Shown piece after piece: positions 44,682 through 53,713 of a stretch of DNA of 64,000 bases. Origin of the DNA: Arthrobacter sp. MYb23 (lineage in GTDB: Bacteria; Actinomycetota; Actinomycetes; Actinomycetales; Micrococcaceae); NCBI RefSeq assembly GCF_002979775.1, contig NZ_PCPR01000016.1, positions 58,774-122,773 of the forward strand. The letters run 5' to 3'. The notes below the pieces were generated by a model that saw only the letters and a list, made by a program, of their open reading frames with translations, did not search any database and was not told the origin of the DNA. Position 1 is the stretch's first letter, and the number at the start of each line of letters is the position of its first letter. Made by a program: the position numbers and the translations under genes.

Positions 44682-46045
44682 TTCGCTGCCGCGGCTTCCG
44701 TGGAGCCAGCGGACGCCGGGGCTTCATCGACGGCGTCGATGTTGCCGTACCGGGTTTCGGTCAGCAGGAAGAGCGCCACCAGGGACAGCCCGGCTGCGGC
44801 CATGATGTACCAGGCGATCGAGGAGCTCTGTCCCGTCATACCCAGGAGCCAGGTGGTGACGAACGGGGTGGCGGCGCTGCCCAGGAGGCCGGAGAGCATG
44901 TAGGCCACGGACAGGCCGGAGTAGCGGACCTTGGATCCGAAGAGCTCGGCAAGGAACGTGGCGATGGGCCCGTAGTTGGCGCAGAACGCGGTCATCATGG
45001 CCAGGTAGGCGACGAAGAGCAGTGCCACCGATTTGGTGTCCATGAGCCAGAACATGGGGAACGCGAGGGCGGCTTCGGCAGCGACCCCGGCGAAGATGAT
45101 GGGTTTGCGGCCGAACTTATCGGAGAGCTTTCCGAAGAACGGGATGAGGAACAGTCCCAGGATGCAGGAGGCCAGGACCACCCAGAGCATCAGGCTCTCC
45201 GAGTGGCCGAGTTCCTTCTTGCCGTAGGAGACGCCGGAGGCCACCAGCAGGGTGAAGGTGCTGCCCGTGGACAGGGTGGCGACGCCGCCCAGGACAACCT
45301 GCTTCCAGTACTTGGCCATCAGCGCGGCGAACGGCATCTTGGCTTTGGCACCGGCGGTCTTGACTGCCTGGAAGGACGGGGTTTCCTCGATGTGCAGCCG
45401 GATGTAGATGCCCACGGTGACCAGGAGCACCGAGGCCAGGAATGGAATGCGCCAGCCCCACGAGTACAGGGCCTCGGTGCTGACCGTGGAGGCCACAATC
45501 AGGAAGGCCACGTTGGCGATCAGGGTGCCTGCGGGGACGCCAACCTGCACCAGTGAACCGTAGAAGCCCCGACGGGCGGGAGGGGCGTGTTCAACCGTCA
45601 TGAGCACGGCGCCGCCCCATTCGCCGCCGAGGGCCAGGCCCTGGATGACACGGAGGAACAGCAACAGCAGTGGCGCCATGATGCCGATGCTGTTGTAGTC
45701 GGGCAGCAGGCCGATGGCGAACGTTGCCGCTCCCATGGTCAGGAGGGAGACCAGCAGCATGGATTTGCGGCCCAACCGGTCTCCGAAGTGGCCGAAGATG
45801 ATGGCGCCCACCATGCGGGCAATGTAGGCGGAAGCGAACGTGCCAAACGCCAGCATGGTGCCGACGATCGGATCAAAGCTGGGGAAGAAGATCTTGTTGA
45901 AGACGAGGGCGGACGCTGTTCCGAACACGAAAAGGTCGTACCACTCGACGGTGGTGCCAATAACGCTGGCAAGGGCAATCTTGCGCATCTTGGCCAGGTC
46001 CAGCCTGGATGTGGATGCGGAGGAAGTATCTACCGTGTGGGCCAT
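44678..46045 (-). CDS. MFS metabolite:H+ symporter (MHS family)
   Basis: A 455-residue twelve-helix permease. Motifs: ALASVIGTTVEWYDLFVFGT, HFGDRLGRKSMLLVSL and GLALGGEWGGAVLMTVEHAP. It carries an organic acid or amino-acid-like substrate with protons. ATG 46045 has CGGAGA upstream. It begins a permease-RidA-RraA operon, and the palindrome ATGGTGTG-n8-CACACCAT lies 56-79 bp before it. Substrate likely the same compound class as for the second MHS permease at 47550. Confidence 0.92.
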   Translation of the reverse strand: MAHTVDTSSASTSRLDLAKMRKIALASVIGTTVEWYDLFVFGTASALVFNKIFFPSFDPIVGTMLAFGTFASAYIARMVGAIIFGHFGDRLGRKSMLLVSLLTMGAATFAIGLLPDYNSIGIMAPLLLLFLRVIQGLALGGEWGGAVLMTVEHAPPARRGFYGSLVQVGVPAGTLIANVAFLIVASTVSTEALYSWGWRIPFLASVLLVTVGIYIRLHIEETPSFQAVKTAGAKAKMPFAALMAKYWKQVVLGGVATLSTGSTFTLLVASGVSYGKKELGHSESLMLWVVLASCILGLFLIPFFGKLSDKFGRKPIIFAGVAAEAALAFPMFWLMDTKSVALLFVAYLAMMTAFCANYGPIATFLAELFGSKVRYSGLSVAYMLSGLLGSAATPFVTTWLLGMTGQSSSIAWYIMAAAGLSLVALFLLTETRYGNIDAVDEAPASAGSTEAAAAK

Positions 46046-46100
46046 CTGATTCTCCGGATGGGGTGCGGGGACGAATGTCCGGTGCAAGGTAGCTACAACT

Positions 46101-46124
46101 ATGGTGTGTGCCGGATCACACCAT
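46101..46124. promoter_or_regulatory. 24-bp operator-like palindrome upstream of the MHS permease
   Basis: ATGGTGTG (46101-46108) and CACACCAT (46117-46124) are exact complements with an 8-bp centre. Position in the promoter of the permease-RidA-RraA operon suits a regulator dimer, the PucR-type protein or another. ATGG and CACAC elements also occur near 47475-47500 in the divergent promoter but are not as symmetric. Confidence 0.55.
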
Positions 46125-46201
46125 CAATGGCATAAACTCCAGCAATTCGGGGCCAGGAATGTGGAAACACACACCGAAGCGCTATGGCCGCCACAAGGGC
46201 G

Positions 46202-47413
46202 CTAGGCCCACGCCACCACCAGCCGTGCCGTCTTCGCAGGAACGGCGAGGTCGATTCCCGTCAGCTCCTGGAAGCGGTTGAGTCGGTTGAGGATGGTGTT
46301 GCGGTGGCAAAAGAGTTGCTCGGACGTGACGGTGACATTGCCGGTGGCCAGGTAGTTCCGGACCGTTTCCAGCAGGCGTTCGCGCTCGCCGCCGCGGCAC
46401 TCGGCCAGGGCCTCTTCGAGCTCCGCGGCGAGGTCCAGGCCTGCGTCCTGCAGGTTTTGCTGGGCCAGCCGGGCCCACGCGGAATCGGCTGACAGTGGAC
46501 CGGAATCGCGTGGCCGCAGCAAAGCGGCCAGGCTCTCGGCCGTGCGGGCGGCCCCTGGGAGGGCCCGCAGTCCAAGGACTTCGGGCACGTAGCCACAGGG
46601 GACATCGACGACGCCGGGTGGCAGCTGCTGACCTTCGGCTTCAGGGCTGCGCGTCTCGCCAAGGGGCTCAGGACCCCGCGTCCGAACAGCCGGCAGCGCC
46701 CAGAAAACGTAGGTGTTGCCGCCGGACTCGTGGAGGAACAAACGCTGCCGGGTGTGCTGCCCTGATCCGAACTGGGATGTTGCGGCGCGAAGCCGGGCTC
46801 CGGGTTCGCCGCTTGCTGCCACCAGGGCGAAGCGTTGCTCAGGGCTGATGCCCAGTGCCGCAGCTACTTGGGAGGACGTTTCCAAGGAGGGGCTGCTCTG
46901 GTTGAACAGGCGTGCAATGAACTCCCGTTGGATGCTGGACTCTTCCTGTGCCATGCTGACGCGCTCGGTCAGGTAACTGGTGTGCGTCCGGGTGGCAAAT
47001 TCGTCCACCACGCTCCATACCTGGTCCACCCGGGTGGCCAGCAAGGCGGCGTCCTCGGTGTGGGCGATCTCCAGGAGTTCGGCCCAGAGAATGCTGAAGT
47101 CCAGCCGTACGGCAGAGGTGAGGGACTCCGGTGGAATGCCGGCCCTGGCGCGTTTGGAGCCAAGGTCGGAAGCGAAGTCGAGCAGGCCATCGCGGCTGTC
47201 TGTCCTGCCATTCCTCAGGCCGCTGATCAGCCGCCGGAATGTCTCCCGTGCAGTCTCCTGGATTTCCAGGACTGTCACTTGGCTTTCGCCGTACTCGGGG
47301 ATCTCCCGGACCCTGGTGGTGAAGGCCTGGGCCAGGGTGTCCAGTCTGCCTTCGAGTTCATCCACCAACTCGGCCCAGCGAACAGAATGCCCTGAAGTAT
47401 CGGAATTGTGCAT
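46202..47413 (-). CDS. PucR/CdaR-type transcriptional regulator
   Basis: A 403-residue regulator of the PucR/CdaR group. The N-terminal two thirds are helical with a sensory region (about 20-160), and the C-terminal HTH (about 340-400) contains LLETVRNYLATGNVTVTSEQ and FCHRNTILNRLNRFQELTGI. PucR-type proteins usually activate purine, amine or sugar-acid catabolism upon ligand binding. It is divergent from the second MHS operon and 156 bp upstream of the first on the same strand, and so is placed to control both. Confidence 0.9.
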   Translation of the reverse strand: MHNSDTSGHSVRWAELVDELEGRLDTLAQAFTTRVREIPEYGESQVTVLEIQETARETFRRLISGLRNGRTDSRDGLLDFASDLGSKRARAGIPPESLTSAVRLDFSILWAELLEIAHTEDAALLATRVDQVWSVVDEFATRTHTSYLTERVSMAQEESSIQREFIARLFNQSSPSLETSSQVAAALGISPEQRFALVAASGEPGARLRAATSQFGSGQHTRQRLFLHESGGNTYVFWALPAVRTRGPEPLGETRSPEAEGQQLPPGVVDVPCGYVPEVLGLRALPGAARTAESLAALLRPRDSGPLSADSAWARLAQQNLQDAGLDLAAELEEALAECRGGERERLLETVRNYLATGNVTVTSEQLFCHRNTILNRLNRFQELTGIDLAVPAKTARLVVAWA

Positions 47414-47549
47414 TCACACATTCTAGCGCCCTGATTCCGTGGTGGATTGCTAGTCTTTTTGGGAAAAACTACTGGCACTATGGATTGAGTCACACAAATT
47501 TGCCCGGGCACCCCCAACGTCCGGTCCCGTTCGCACTCATGGAGCAACT

Positions 47550-48881
47550 ATGGCAAGCACGGTCAGCGGAGCCACGGACGCAAGTCCCACGGCAGTACGC
47601 GTCGTCGATGAAAGCGTTACCAAGAAGGTGGCCCTGGCTGCCCTCGTGGGCACTGCACTGGAATGGTACGACTTCTTCCTTTTCACCACAGCCGCTGCGC
47701 TGGTGTTCAACGCACAGTTCTTCGTTTCCCAGGACCCCTTCGTGGCGGCCATGGGATCCTTCGCCACACTCGCAGTCGGCTTCGTAGCCCGGCCGATCGG
47801 TGGCTTCATCTTCGGTGCCCTCGGAGACAAGGTTGGCCGCAAGAAGATCCTCATGGTCACCATCGTGGGCATCGGCATTGTCACCGGCCTCATTGGCCTC
47901 CTGCCGAACTACATGACCATCGGCTTGGCGGCCCCCATCCTGCTGGTTGCCCTGCGCATCGTCCAGGGCCTCGCCGTCGGCGGTGAGTGGAGCGGCGCGG
48001 TGATTATCGCCGTCGAGAATGCACCAGTGGAGAAGCGTGCACGCTACGCCGCACTGCCGCAGATCGGTTCCCCGATCGGCACCATCCTGTCCTCCGGCGG
48101 CTTCTTCGGCATGCTGTTCCTGGTGGGTCAGAGCAACTTTGACGCCTGGGGCTGGCGCATCCCCTTCATCGCAGCCATCCCGCTGCTGGCCATCTCACTG
48201 TGGATCCGCAGCCGCCTCAGCGAATCACCCGAATTTGAAGCCCTCATGGAGTCCGGCGAGACCGAACACGCTCCCATCCGTGGCGTCCTGAAGAACAGCT
48301 GGCGCCAGATCCTGGTGGGCATGTGCTCGGCTTTGCTCGGCATCGGTGGCTTCTACCTCATCACCAGCTTTGTGGTCTTCTACGGCACCAAGGTCCTCAA
48401 ACTGCCCTCTGAACTCCTGCTCATGGGCACCCTGCTTGCTGCAGCCCTGGAGATCGGCGCCCTCATCTGGGCCGGCCGCCTGGGTGAAAAGTTCGGCGCC
48501 AGCAAGGTCATCCTGTGGGGCGGCGTGGCTTCGGCCATCATTGCCATCCCGGTGTTCCTCGCCATCGACAGCCGCGACCCCGTTCTGGTTGTCCTGGGCA
48601 TGATGATCGGCGTCGCCGTCCTCTCCATCCCGTACGCCGTCTCCGGCACGGCCCTGACCGCGTTGTTCGCCACGAAGGTTCGTTACACCGGCGTCGCCAT
48701 CACCTCCAACACTGCCGGCGTCATCTCCGGCTTCGTGCCGCTGATCGCCACCGCCCTGGTGGCAGCCAACAACTCCTTCTGGCCGGGCGCCATCATCCTG
48801 CTGGTGGTTTCCGTACTGACGGCACTCTCCGGACTGTTCCTCCCCGCCCTTTCCATCGAAGAAGAAGGAATGAAGCATTGA
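47550..48881 (+). CDS. MFS metabolite:H+ symporter (MHS family)
   Basis: A 443-residue permease with motifs ALVGTALEWYDFFLFTTAAA, GALGDKVGRKKILMVTI and GLAVGGEWSGAVIIAVENAP. It is a separate paralogue from the 44678 permease. First gene of a five-gene catabolic operon; its stop overlaps the following TTG start. ATG preceded by GGAG. The island therefore encodes two uptake systems. Confidence 0.92.
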   Translation: MASTVSGATDASPTAVRVVDESVTKKVALAALVGTALEWYDFFLFTTAAALVFNAQFFVSQDPFVAAMGSFATLAVGFVARPIGGFIFGALGDKVGRKKILMVTIVGIGIVTGLIGLLPNYMTIGLAAPILLVALRIVQGLAVGGEWSGAVIIAVENAPVEKRARYAALPQIGSPIGTILSSGGFFGMLFLVGQSNFDAWGWRIPFIAAIPLLAISLWIRSRLSESPEFEALMESGETEHAPIRGVLKNSWRQILVGMCSALLGIGGFYLITSFVVFYGTKVLKLPSELLLMGTLLAAALEIGALIWAGRLGEKFGASKVILWGGVASAIIAIPVFLAIDSRDPVLVVLGMMIGVAVLSIPYAVSGTALTALFATKVRYTGVAITSNTAGVISGFVPLIATALVAANNSFWPGAIILLVVSVLTALSGLFLPALSIEEEGMKH

Positions 48882-50524
48882 GCACAACCACCGCCGGCCA
48901 CTTGATTGTTGGCCAACTCGAACGGGCAGGCGTCAAGCGTGTGTACACCGTTCCCGGCGAGAGCTTCCTCGATGTCCTTGACGGGCTGCACGGCTCGCCC
49001 ATCCAGAACGTGGTGGCCCGCCAGGAAGGCGGTGCCGGGTTCATGGCACTCGCCGAAGGCCGCCTGACTGAACTGCCGGGCGTTGCCATGGTGACGCGTG
49101 GTCCGGGTGCGGCCAACGCCTTCATCGCCATCCACACCGCCTACCAGGACGCCACTCCGCTCATCCTGTTCGTGGGCCTGATTCCGGTGGCCGACCGCGG
49201 GCGTGAGTCCTTCCAGGAATTCGATATCAACGCCTGGTTCGGCAGTACCGCCAAGAAGGTAGTGACCCTCGACGACGCCGCTTCCGCCGCCCGCGTGGTG
49301 GACGACGCCATCTTCACCGCCCTCAGCGGACGCCCCGGCCCCGTGGTGATCGGTCTCCCGGAAGACGTATTGGTGCACGTCGTGGAGAACGCCACTGTGG
49401 AACCCCGCAAGGTTGCCCGCCCTGAGCCGGCCCTCACGGACCTGGAGGAGCTGAACCGGAAGCTGACGGCGGCGCGCAAGCCGCTGGTCGTCGTCGGCGG
49501 TGAAGGCTGGACCCAGGAATCCGGTGAGCAGTTGGCCGCTTGGGCGAGCCGTAACAGCGTCCCGGTGGTGGCCGACTTCCGCGCTTACGACGCCGTCCCG
49601 CACCGCAGCGATGCCTACGCCGGTTTCCTTGGCTACGGCCGCAGCGACGCGAACGCCCAGCGCCTGGACGACGCTGATCTGATCGTTTTTGTTGGCTGCG
49701 TCCGCGGCGACGTCCTCTCCGATGGCTACAAGCGCGGACTCGACGCCGACACCGTCGTGGTCAACGCGGACGCCAACCTCCTGGGCCACTTCGGCCGCGT
49801 GGACCAGCACATCGTTGCGGATGTCACCGCATTCGCCAACGCCCTCGCTTCAACCAACGCGACCACCAACGCGACCACCAACGCGACCGGTAACCGCGAG
49901 GAAGGCTGGTTCGCCAGCGCCCGCGCCGATCAGCTCACGTTCTCCACGCCGGCGCCCGACGGCGGCATCGGCGTCGACCTGGGCGTCGCCATGGAGGTCC
50001 TCACAAAGGAAATGGCCGACGACGCCGTCCTCACCTTCGGCGCCGGAAACCACGCCCTGTGGCCCGCCCGGTACCTGGACCACAACTCGGCCAATTCCCT
50101 GGCCGCTCCGCGCAATGGTGCCATGGGCATGGGTATCCCCGCAGCCGTGGCAGCCTCGCTCGCTTATCCCGGCCGTCAGGTCATCTCCGTGGCAGGCGAC
50201 GGTTGTTTCATGATGAACGGCCAGGAGATCGCCACGGCCATGGGCTACGGCGCCGCGTTCATCGTCCTGGTGGTGGATAACGGCATCTTTGCCACCATCC
50301 GTGAACATCAGGAAGCGCACTACCCGGACCGGCCGTCCGGCACGCACATGACCAACCCGGACTTCGCCGCACTCGCCCGTTCCTACGGCGGTTTCGGCGA
50401 GCGCGTGGACCGCACGGAAGACTTCGCAGCCGCGTTCCGCCGCGCCGTCGACTCAGGGCTCCCGGCCCTGTTGCACCTGCCGCAGGACCCCACCACGCGT
50501 TCCCCCAAGACTTCAACAAACTGA
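48878..50524 (+). CDS. Thiamine-diphosphate-dependent decarboxylase/lyase
   Basis: A 548-residue acetolactate-synthase-like enzyme. The cofactor-activating Glu28 is in YTVPGESFLDVLDG, the ThDP/metal motif runs from GDGCFMMNGQEIATAMG to VDN, and the PYR, central and PP domains are in usual order. It begins at TTG 48878, overlapping the permease stop (TTGA) with AAGGA upstream; the longer frame is a shadow. It could decarboxylate a 2-oxo acid to an aldehyde for the next gene. A TNAT repeat (49853-49888) lies in a linker before the PP domain. Confidence 0.9.
   Translation: MSTTTAGHLIVGQLERAGVKRVYTVPGESFLDVLDGLHGSPIQNVVARQEGGAGFMALAEGRLTELPGVAMVTRGPGAANAFIAIHTAYQDATPLILFVGLIPVADRGRESFQEFDINAWFGSTAKKVVTLDDAASAARVVDDAIFTALSGRPGPVVIGLPEDVLVHVVENATVEPRKVARPEPALTDLEELNRKLTAARKPLVVVGGEGWTQESGEQLAAWASRNSVPVVADFRAYDAVPHRSDAYAGFLGYGRSDANAQRLDDADLIVFVGCVRGDVLSDGYKRGLDADTVVVNADANLLGHFGRVDQHIVADVTAFANALASTNATTNATTNATGNREEGWFASARADQLTFSTPAPDGGIGVDLGVAMEVLTKEMADDAVLTFGAGNHALWPARYLDHNSANSLAAPRNGAMGMGIPAAVAASLAYPGRQVISVAGDGCFMMNGQEIATAMGYGAAFIVLVVDNGIFATIREHQEAHYPDRPSGTHMTNPDFAALARSYGGFGERVDRTEDFAAAFRRAVDSGLPALLHLPQDPTTRSPKTSTN
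49853..49888 (+). repeat. Three 12-bp tandem repeats in the ThDP-enzyme gene
   Basis: ACCAACGCGACC occurs exactly three times in tandem and encodes (Thr-Asn-Ala-Thr)3. It lengthens a surface linker between the central and PP domains and preserves the frame, typical of recent slippage. Confidence 0.9.
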
Positions 50525-50538
50525 CCGGAGCCCTCACT

Positions 50539-51945
50539 GTGATCCAGCTTCAGAACATCATCAACGGCGAGTCCGTGGACGCCGCGGCCAGCCTGCCCTT
50601 CTTCGACCCCGCCACGGGCCAGCAGATCGGCACCGCGCCGGACAGTGACGCTGCCGCCGTCGACGCCGCTTTCCAGGCCGCTGCCGCAGCTTTCAAGAGC
50701 TACAAGCGCACGACGCCGGGAACGCGCCAGTCGCTGCTGTTGCAGCTGGCCGACCTCATCGAGGCGAACGTTGACCGTCTGCTCGAGGCCGAGGTTGCCT
50801 GCACCGGCAAGCCTTCCGCCCTTACCAAAGAGCTCGAAATCCTGCGCGGCGCGGACCAACTGCGCTTCTTCGCCGGGGCGTGCCGGGTGGTTTCCGGTAC
50901 GGCCCAGACGGAGTACGTGGAGGGTTTCTCTTCCACCATTCGTCGCGAGCCCATCGGTGTGGTGGCCCAGATTACGCCGTGGAACTACCCGTTCATGATG
51001 GCCATCTGGAAGATCGGTCCTGCCCTCGCTGCGGGCAACACTCTGGTCCTCAAACCTGCCGACACCACCCCCTGGTCCACTCTGGTCCTGGGTGAACTGG
51101 CGCAGCAGGTCTACCCGGCCGGCGTGCTGAACGTCGTGTGTGGCGGTCGCGAAGCCGGCGCTGCGATGGTGGAGCACGACATCCCGGAGATGGTCTCCAT
51201 TACGGGCTCCACCCGGGCCGGTGCGCAGGTCATGTCTGCTGCGTCCAAGACGCTTAAGGACGTTCACCTGGAGCTTGGTGGCAAGGCGCCCGCTGTGGTG
51301 TTTGCCGACGTCGATATCCAGCGGACCGCGAGCGAAATCGCTCTGGCTGCCTTCTTCAATGCCGGGCAGGACTGCACTGCGGTGACCCGCGTTCTGGTGC
51401 ACCAGGACATTCATACGGAGTTCGCAGCAGCCCTGGCCGACGCCGCCTCTGCCTTGAAGGTTGGGGGAGAAGAAGCCGATCTTGGCCCGCTCAACAGTGC
51501 TGCGCAGTTGGAGCGGGTAGAAGGCTTCATGTCCCGCCTGCCTGCCAACGCCCGCGTCCTTTCCGGTGGAAAGCGCACCGGAACCGGCTTCCACTTTGAG
51601 CCGACGGTGATCGACGGCGTCTTCCAGACAGACGAGGTGGTGTGCGACGAAATTTTCGGCCCCGTGCTGACCGTCCAACCGTTCGCCACCGAGGAAGAAG
51701 CGATCGAACTCGCCAACGGCACCAAGTACGCGCTGGCCTCCAGCGTGTGGTCCGAGAACCACGGCGTGGTGACCCGCGTATCCAACGAACTCGACTTCGG
51801 AGCCGTCTGGATCAACTGCCACCAGGTGATCCCGGCAGAAGCACCGCACGGCGGATTCAAGCATTCGGGCACGGGTAAGGACCTCTCCGTCTACGGACTT
51901 GAGGACTACACGCGCATCAAATCCGTCACCACCTCCCACCGCTAG
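50539..51945 (+). CDS. Aldehyde dehydrogenase (aminobutyraldehyde-type)
   Basis: A 468-residue NAD(P)-dependent aldehyde dehydrogenase. Catalytic Cys279 (FFNAGQDCT) and Glu245 (HLELGGKAP) are present, with PWNYPFMMAIWKIGPALAAG for cofactor and substrate positioning. Sequence around the active site resembles 4-aminobutyraldehyde/betaine aldehyde dehydrogenases. GTG start with GGAG upstream. Placed after the ThDP enzyme it would oxidise the aldehyde product to an acid. Confidence 0.92.
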   Translation: MIQLQNIINGESVDAAASLPFFDPATGQQIGTAPDSDAAAVDAAFQAAAAAFKSYKRTTPGTRQSLLLQLADLIEANVDRLLEAEVACTGKPSALTKELEILRGADQLRFFAGACRVVSGTAQTEYVEGFSSTIRREPIGVVAQITPWNYPFMMAIWKIGPALAAGNTLVLKPADTTPWSTLVLGELAQQVYPAGVLNVVCGGREAGAAMVEHDIPEMVSITGSTRAGAQVMSAASKTLKDVHLELGGKAPAVVFADVDIQRTASEIALAAFFNAGQDCTAVTRVLVHQDIHTEFAAALADAASALKVGGEEADLGPLNSAAQLERVEGFMSRLPANARVLSGGKRTGTGFHFEPTVIDGVFQTDEVVCDEIFGPVLTVQPFATEEEAIELANGTKYALASSVWSENHGVVTRVSNELDFGAVWINCHQVIPAEAPHGGFKHSGTGKDLSVYGLEDYTRIKSVTTSHR

Positions 51946-51953
51946 AACCGGAC

Positions 51954-53705
51954 ATGAAACTCGACCTCCTCCTGCGGAACGCAGACATCATCACCATGGA
52001 TCCGGACCACCCGGTGGCCGGTTCGCTGGGCATCTGGCAGGGCCGCATCGTAGGCCTGGACCACGATCTGGATGGCTTGGACGCCGTTGAAGTCTTGGAC
52101 CTTGGCGGTGCCACCGTCACTCCAGGCTTCATTGATGCCCACTGCCACACCACGTGGTTCGGGCTGGGCCTCGCGGAGTTGGACGTGTCCGGTGCACGTG
52201 GCTTGGAGGAGCTCTATGGGCTGCTGACAGGTGCTGTTAGCGACGCCGGGGCTGGTACCAACGCCGACGACGGCGGGGGCTGGCTCTTCGCTACCGGGTT
52301 CAGCCAGACACAGCACGGCGGGTCCTTCCCGGACATTGCCGAGCTGGACCGCATCACGGGGGAGCGGCCGCTGTTCATGCGCCACAACTCCGGGCACATG
52401 GCCGTGGTCAACACCGCCGCGCTGCGGCTGGCAGGTGCGGAGTCGCCGTCGTTCCCGGATCCCGACGGCGGTGCGATCGTCCGCGACGCAGCGGGACACC
52501 CCACCGGACTGGTCCAGGAGACGGCCCAGGAGTTGATCCAGCAGCTGATCCTGCCGTATTCGTTGGAGGAGATCGAAGCCGCCCTCGAGAGGGCCACGTT
52601 GTACTACGCCTCCGAGGGCATCACGAGTTTTACCGAGGCCGGGGTGGGCGGCGGGTGGATCGGGCACAGCCCGGCCGAGCTCGCCGCCTACCAGAGCGCC
52701 TCCGCCAACGGCCGGTTGCATGCCCGTGCACAGGTCATGCCGGTGCTTGATGTACTGCACGGCCTCAACGGGCATTCCTCGGACAGCGTTGGTGCCACCC
52801 CGGCCGGGCTGGATCTTGGCATCACCAGCGGATTCGGCAATGACCACCTGTCCCTCGGCCCCGCAAAGGTGTTCCTGGATGGCTCGCTTCTGGGCGAAAC
52901 CGCAGCCGTGAGCCACGAGTTCTGCAGCCACGGGCACAAGGACAACAGGGGCAATACCGGCTACTTCCAAGCGGACCCCGCCCAGCTGCGGGAACGCATC
53001 GAGGCCGCCTACGCCGCCGGGTGGTCCATCGCGGCCCACGCCATCGGGGACAGGGCCGTTGACCTCGCCGTGGATATCATCACCCACTGCCAGGCCGTGT
53101 ACGGGCAGCGCCGCTTGCCCAACAGGATCGAGCACGCCTCCATGACGCGCCCTGAGCAGCTGGCAAGGCTCGCGGACGCAGGAATTGCCGTGACACCCCA
53201 GGCAAGCTTCTTCCGCGACGGTGGGGACGGCATGACCGCGTCCCTCGGGCCGGACCGTTTACCGTGGGCCTACCGGGCAGCAAGTTTCCTGGAAGCAGGA
53301 GTGGTGCTCGCGGGAAGCTCGGACCGGCCGGTAGCCGACGGGAACGTGCTTCGCGGCATGCAGGCGTTCGTGGACCGCAGGACCGGGTCCGGGGCCGTCT
53401 TCGGGAACCCGGCCGAACGCCTCACCCCCCATCAAGCTCTGGCCGCGTACACCAGCGGAGCCGCCGCAGCCACGGGTTCCCTCGGGGACAAGGGCACCCT
53501 GTCGCCGGGCAAACTCGCCGACTTCGCCGTCCTTTCGGCCTCACCGTTGACGGCACCCAGCATCAGCGAACTGCAGGTCCTGGCCACCGCCGTCGGAGGC
53601 CGCTTTACCTACCAATCAACCCACTTCCACGCTGAACTTTCCCCTGAAAGTTCGTTCGCGTCCCGTGTTTCAGCGGGCCGTGTATCAGCAACCCAAAGCT
53701 CATAG
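51954..53705 (+). CDS. YtcJ-like metal-dependent amidohydrolase
   Basis: A 583-residue amidohydrolase of the YtcJ / N-substituted formamide deformylase type. The metal site starts with DAHCHTTWFG (His63, His65); HAIGDRAVDLAVDI supplies a further His and GSSDRPVADGNVL the late Asp. It hydrolyses C-N bonds of amides or formamides, probably in the cytoplasm as no signal is seen. It follows the dehydrogenase by 8 bp. Shine-Dalgarno sequence is weak. Substrate unknown. Confidence 0.88.
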   Translation: MKLDLLLRNADIITMDPDHPVAGSLGIWQGRIVGLDHDLDGLDAVEVLDLGGATVTPGFIDAHCHTTWFGLGLAELDVSGARGLEELYGLLTGAVSDAGAGTNADDGGGWLFATGFSQTQHGGSFPDIAELDRITGERPLFMRHNSGHMAVVNTAALRLAGAESPSFPDPDGGAIVRDAAGHPTGLVQETAQELIQQLILPYSLEEIEAALERATLYYASEGITSFTEAGVGGGWIGHSPAELAAYQSASANGRLHARAQVMPVLDVLHGLNGHSSDSVGATPAGLDLGITSGFGNDHLSLGPAKVFLDGSLLGETAAVSHEFCSHGHKDNRGNTGYFQADPAQLRERIEAAYAAGWSIAAHAIGDRAVDLAVDIITHCQAVYGQRRLPNRIEHASMTRPEQLARLADAGIAVTPQASFFRDGGDGMTASLGPDRLPWAYRAASFLEAGVVLAGSSDRPVADGNVLRGMQAFVDRRTGSGAVFGNPAERLTPHQALAAYTSGAAAATGSLGDKGTLSPGKLADFAVLSASPLTAPSISELQVLATAVGGRFTYQSTHFHAELSPESSFASRVSAGRVSATQSS

Positions 53706-53713
53706 GGGAGACC

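Noticed and set aside
50383..51939. 518-codon minus-strand ORF opposite the aldehyde dehydrogenase
   Set aside because: Antisense shadow; the sense frame has catalytic Cys and Glu in place.
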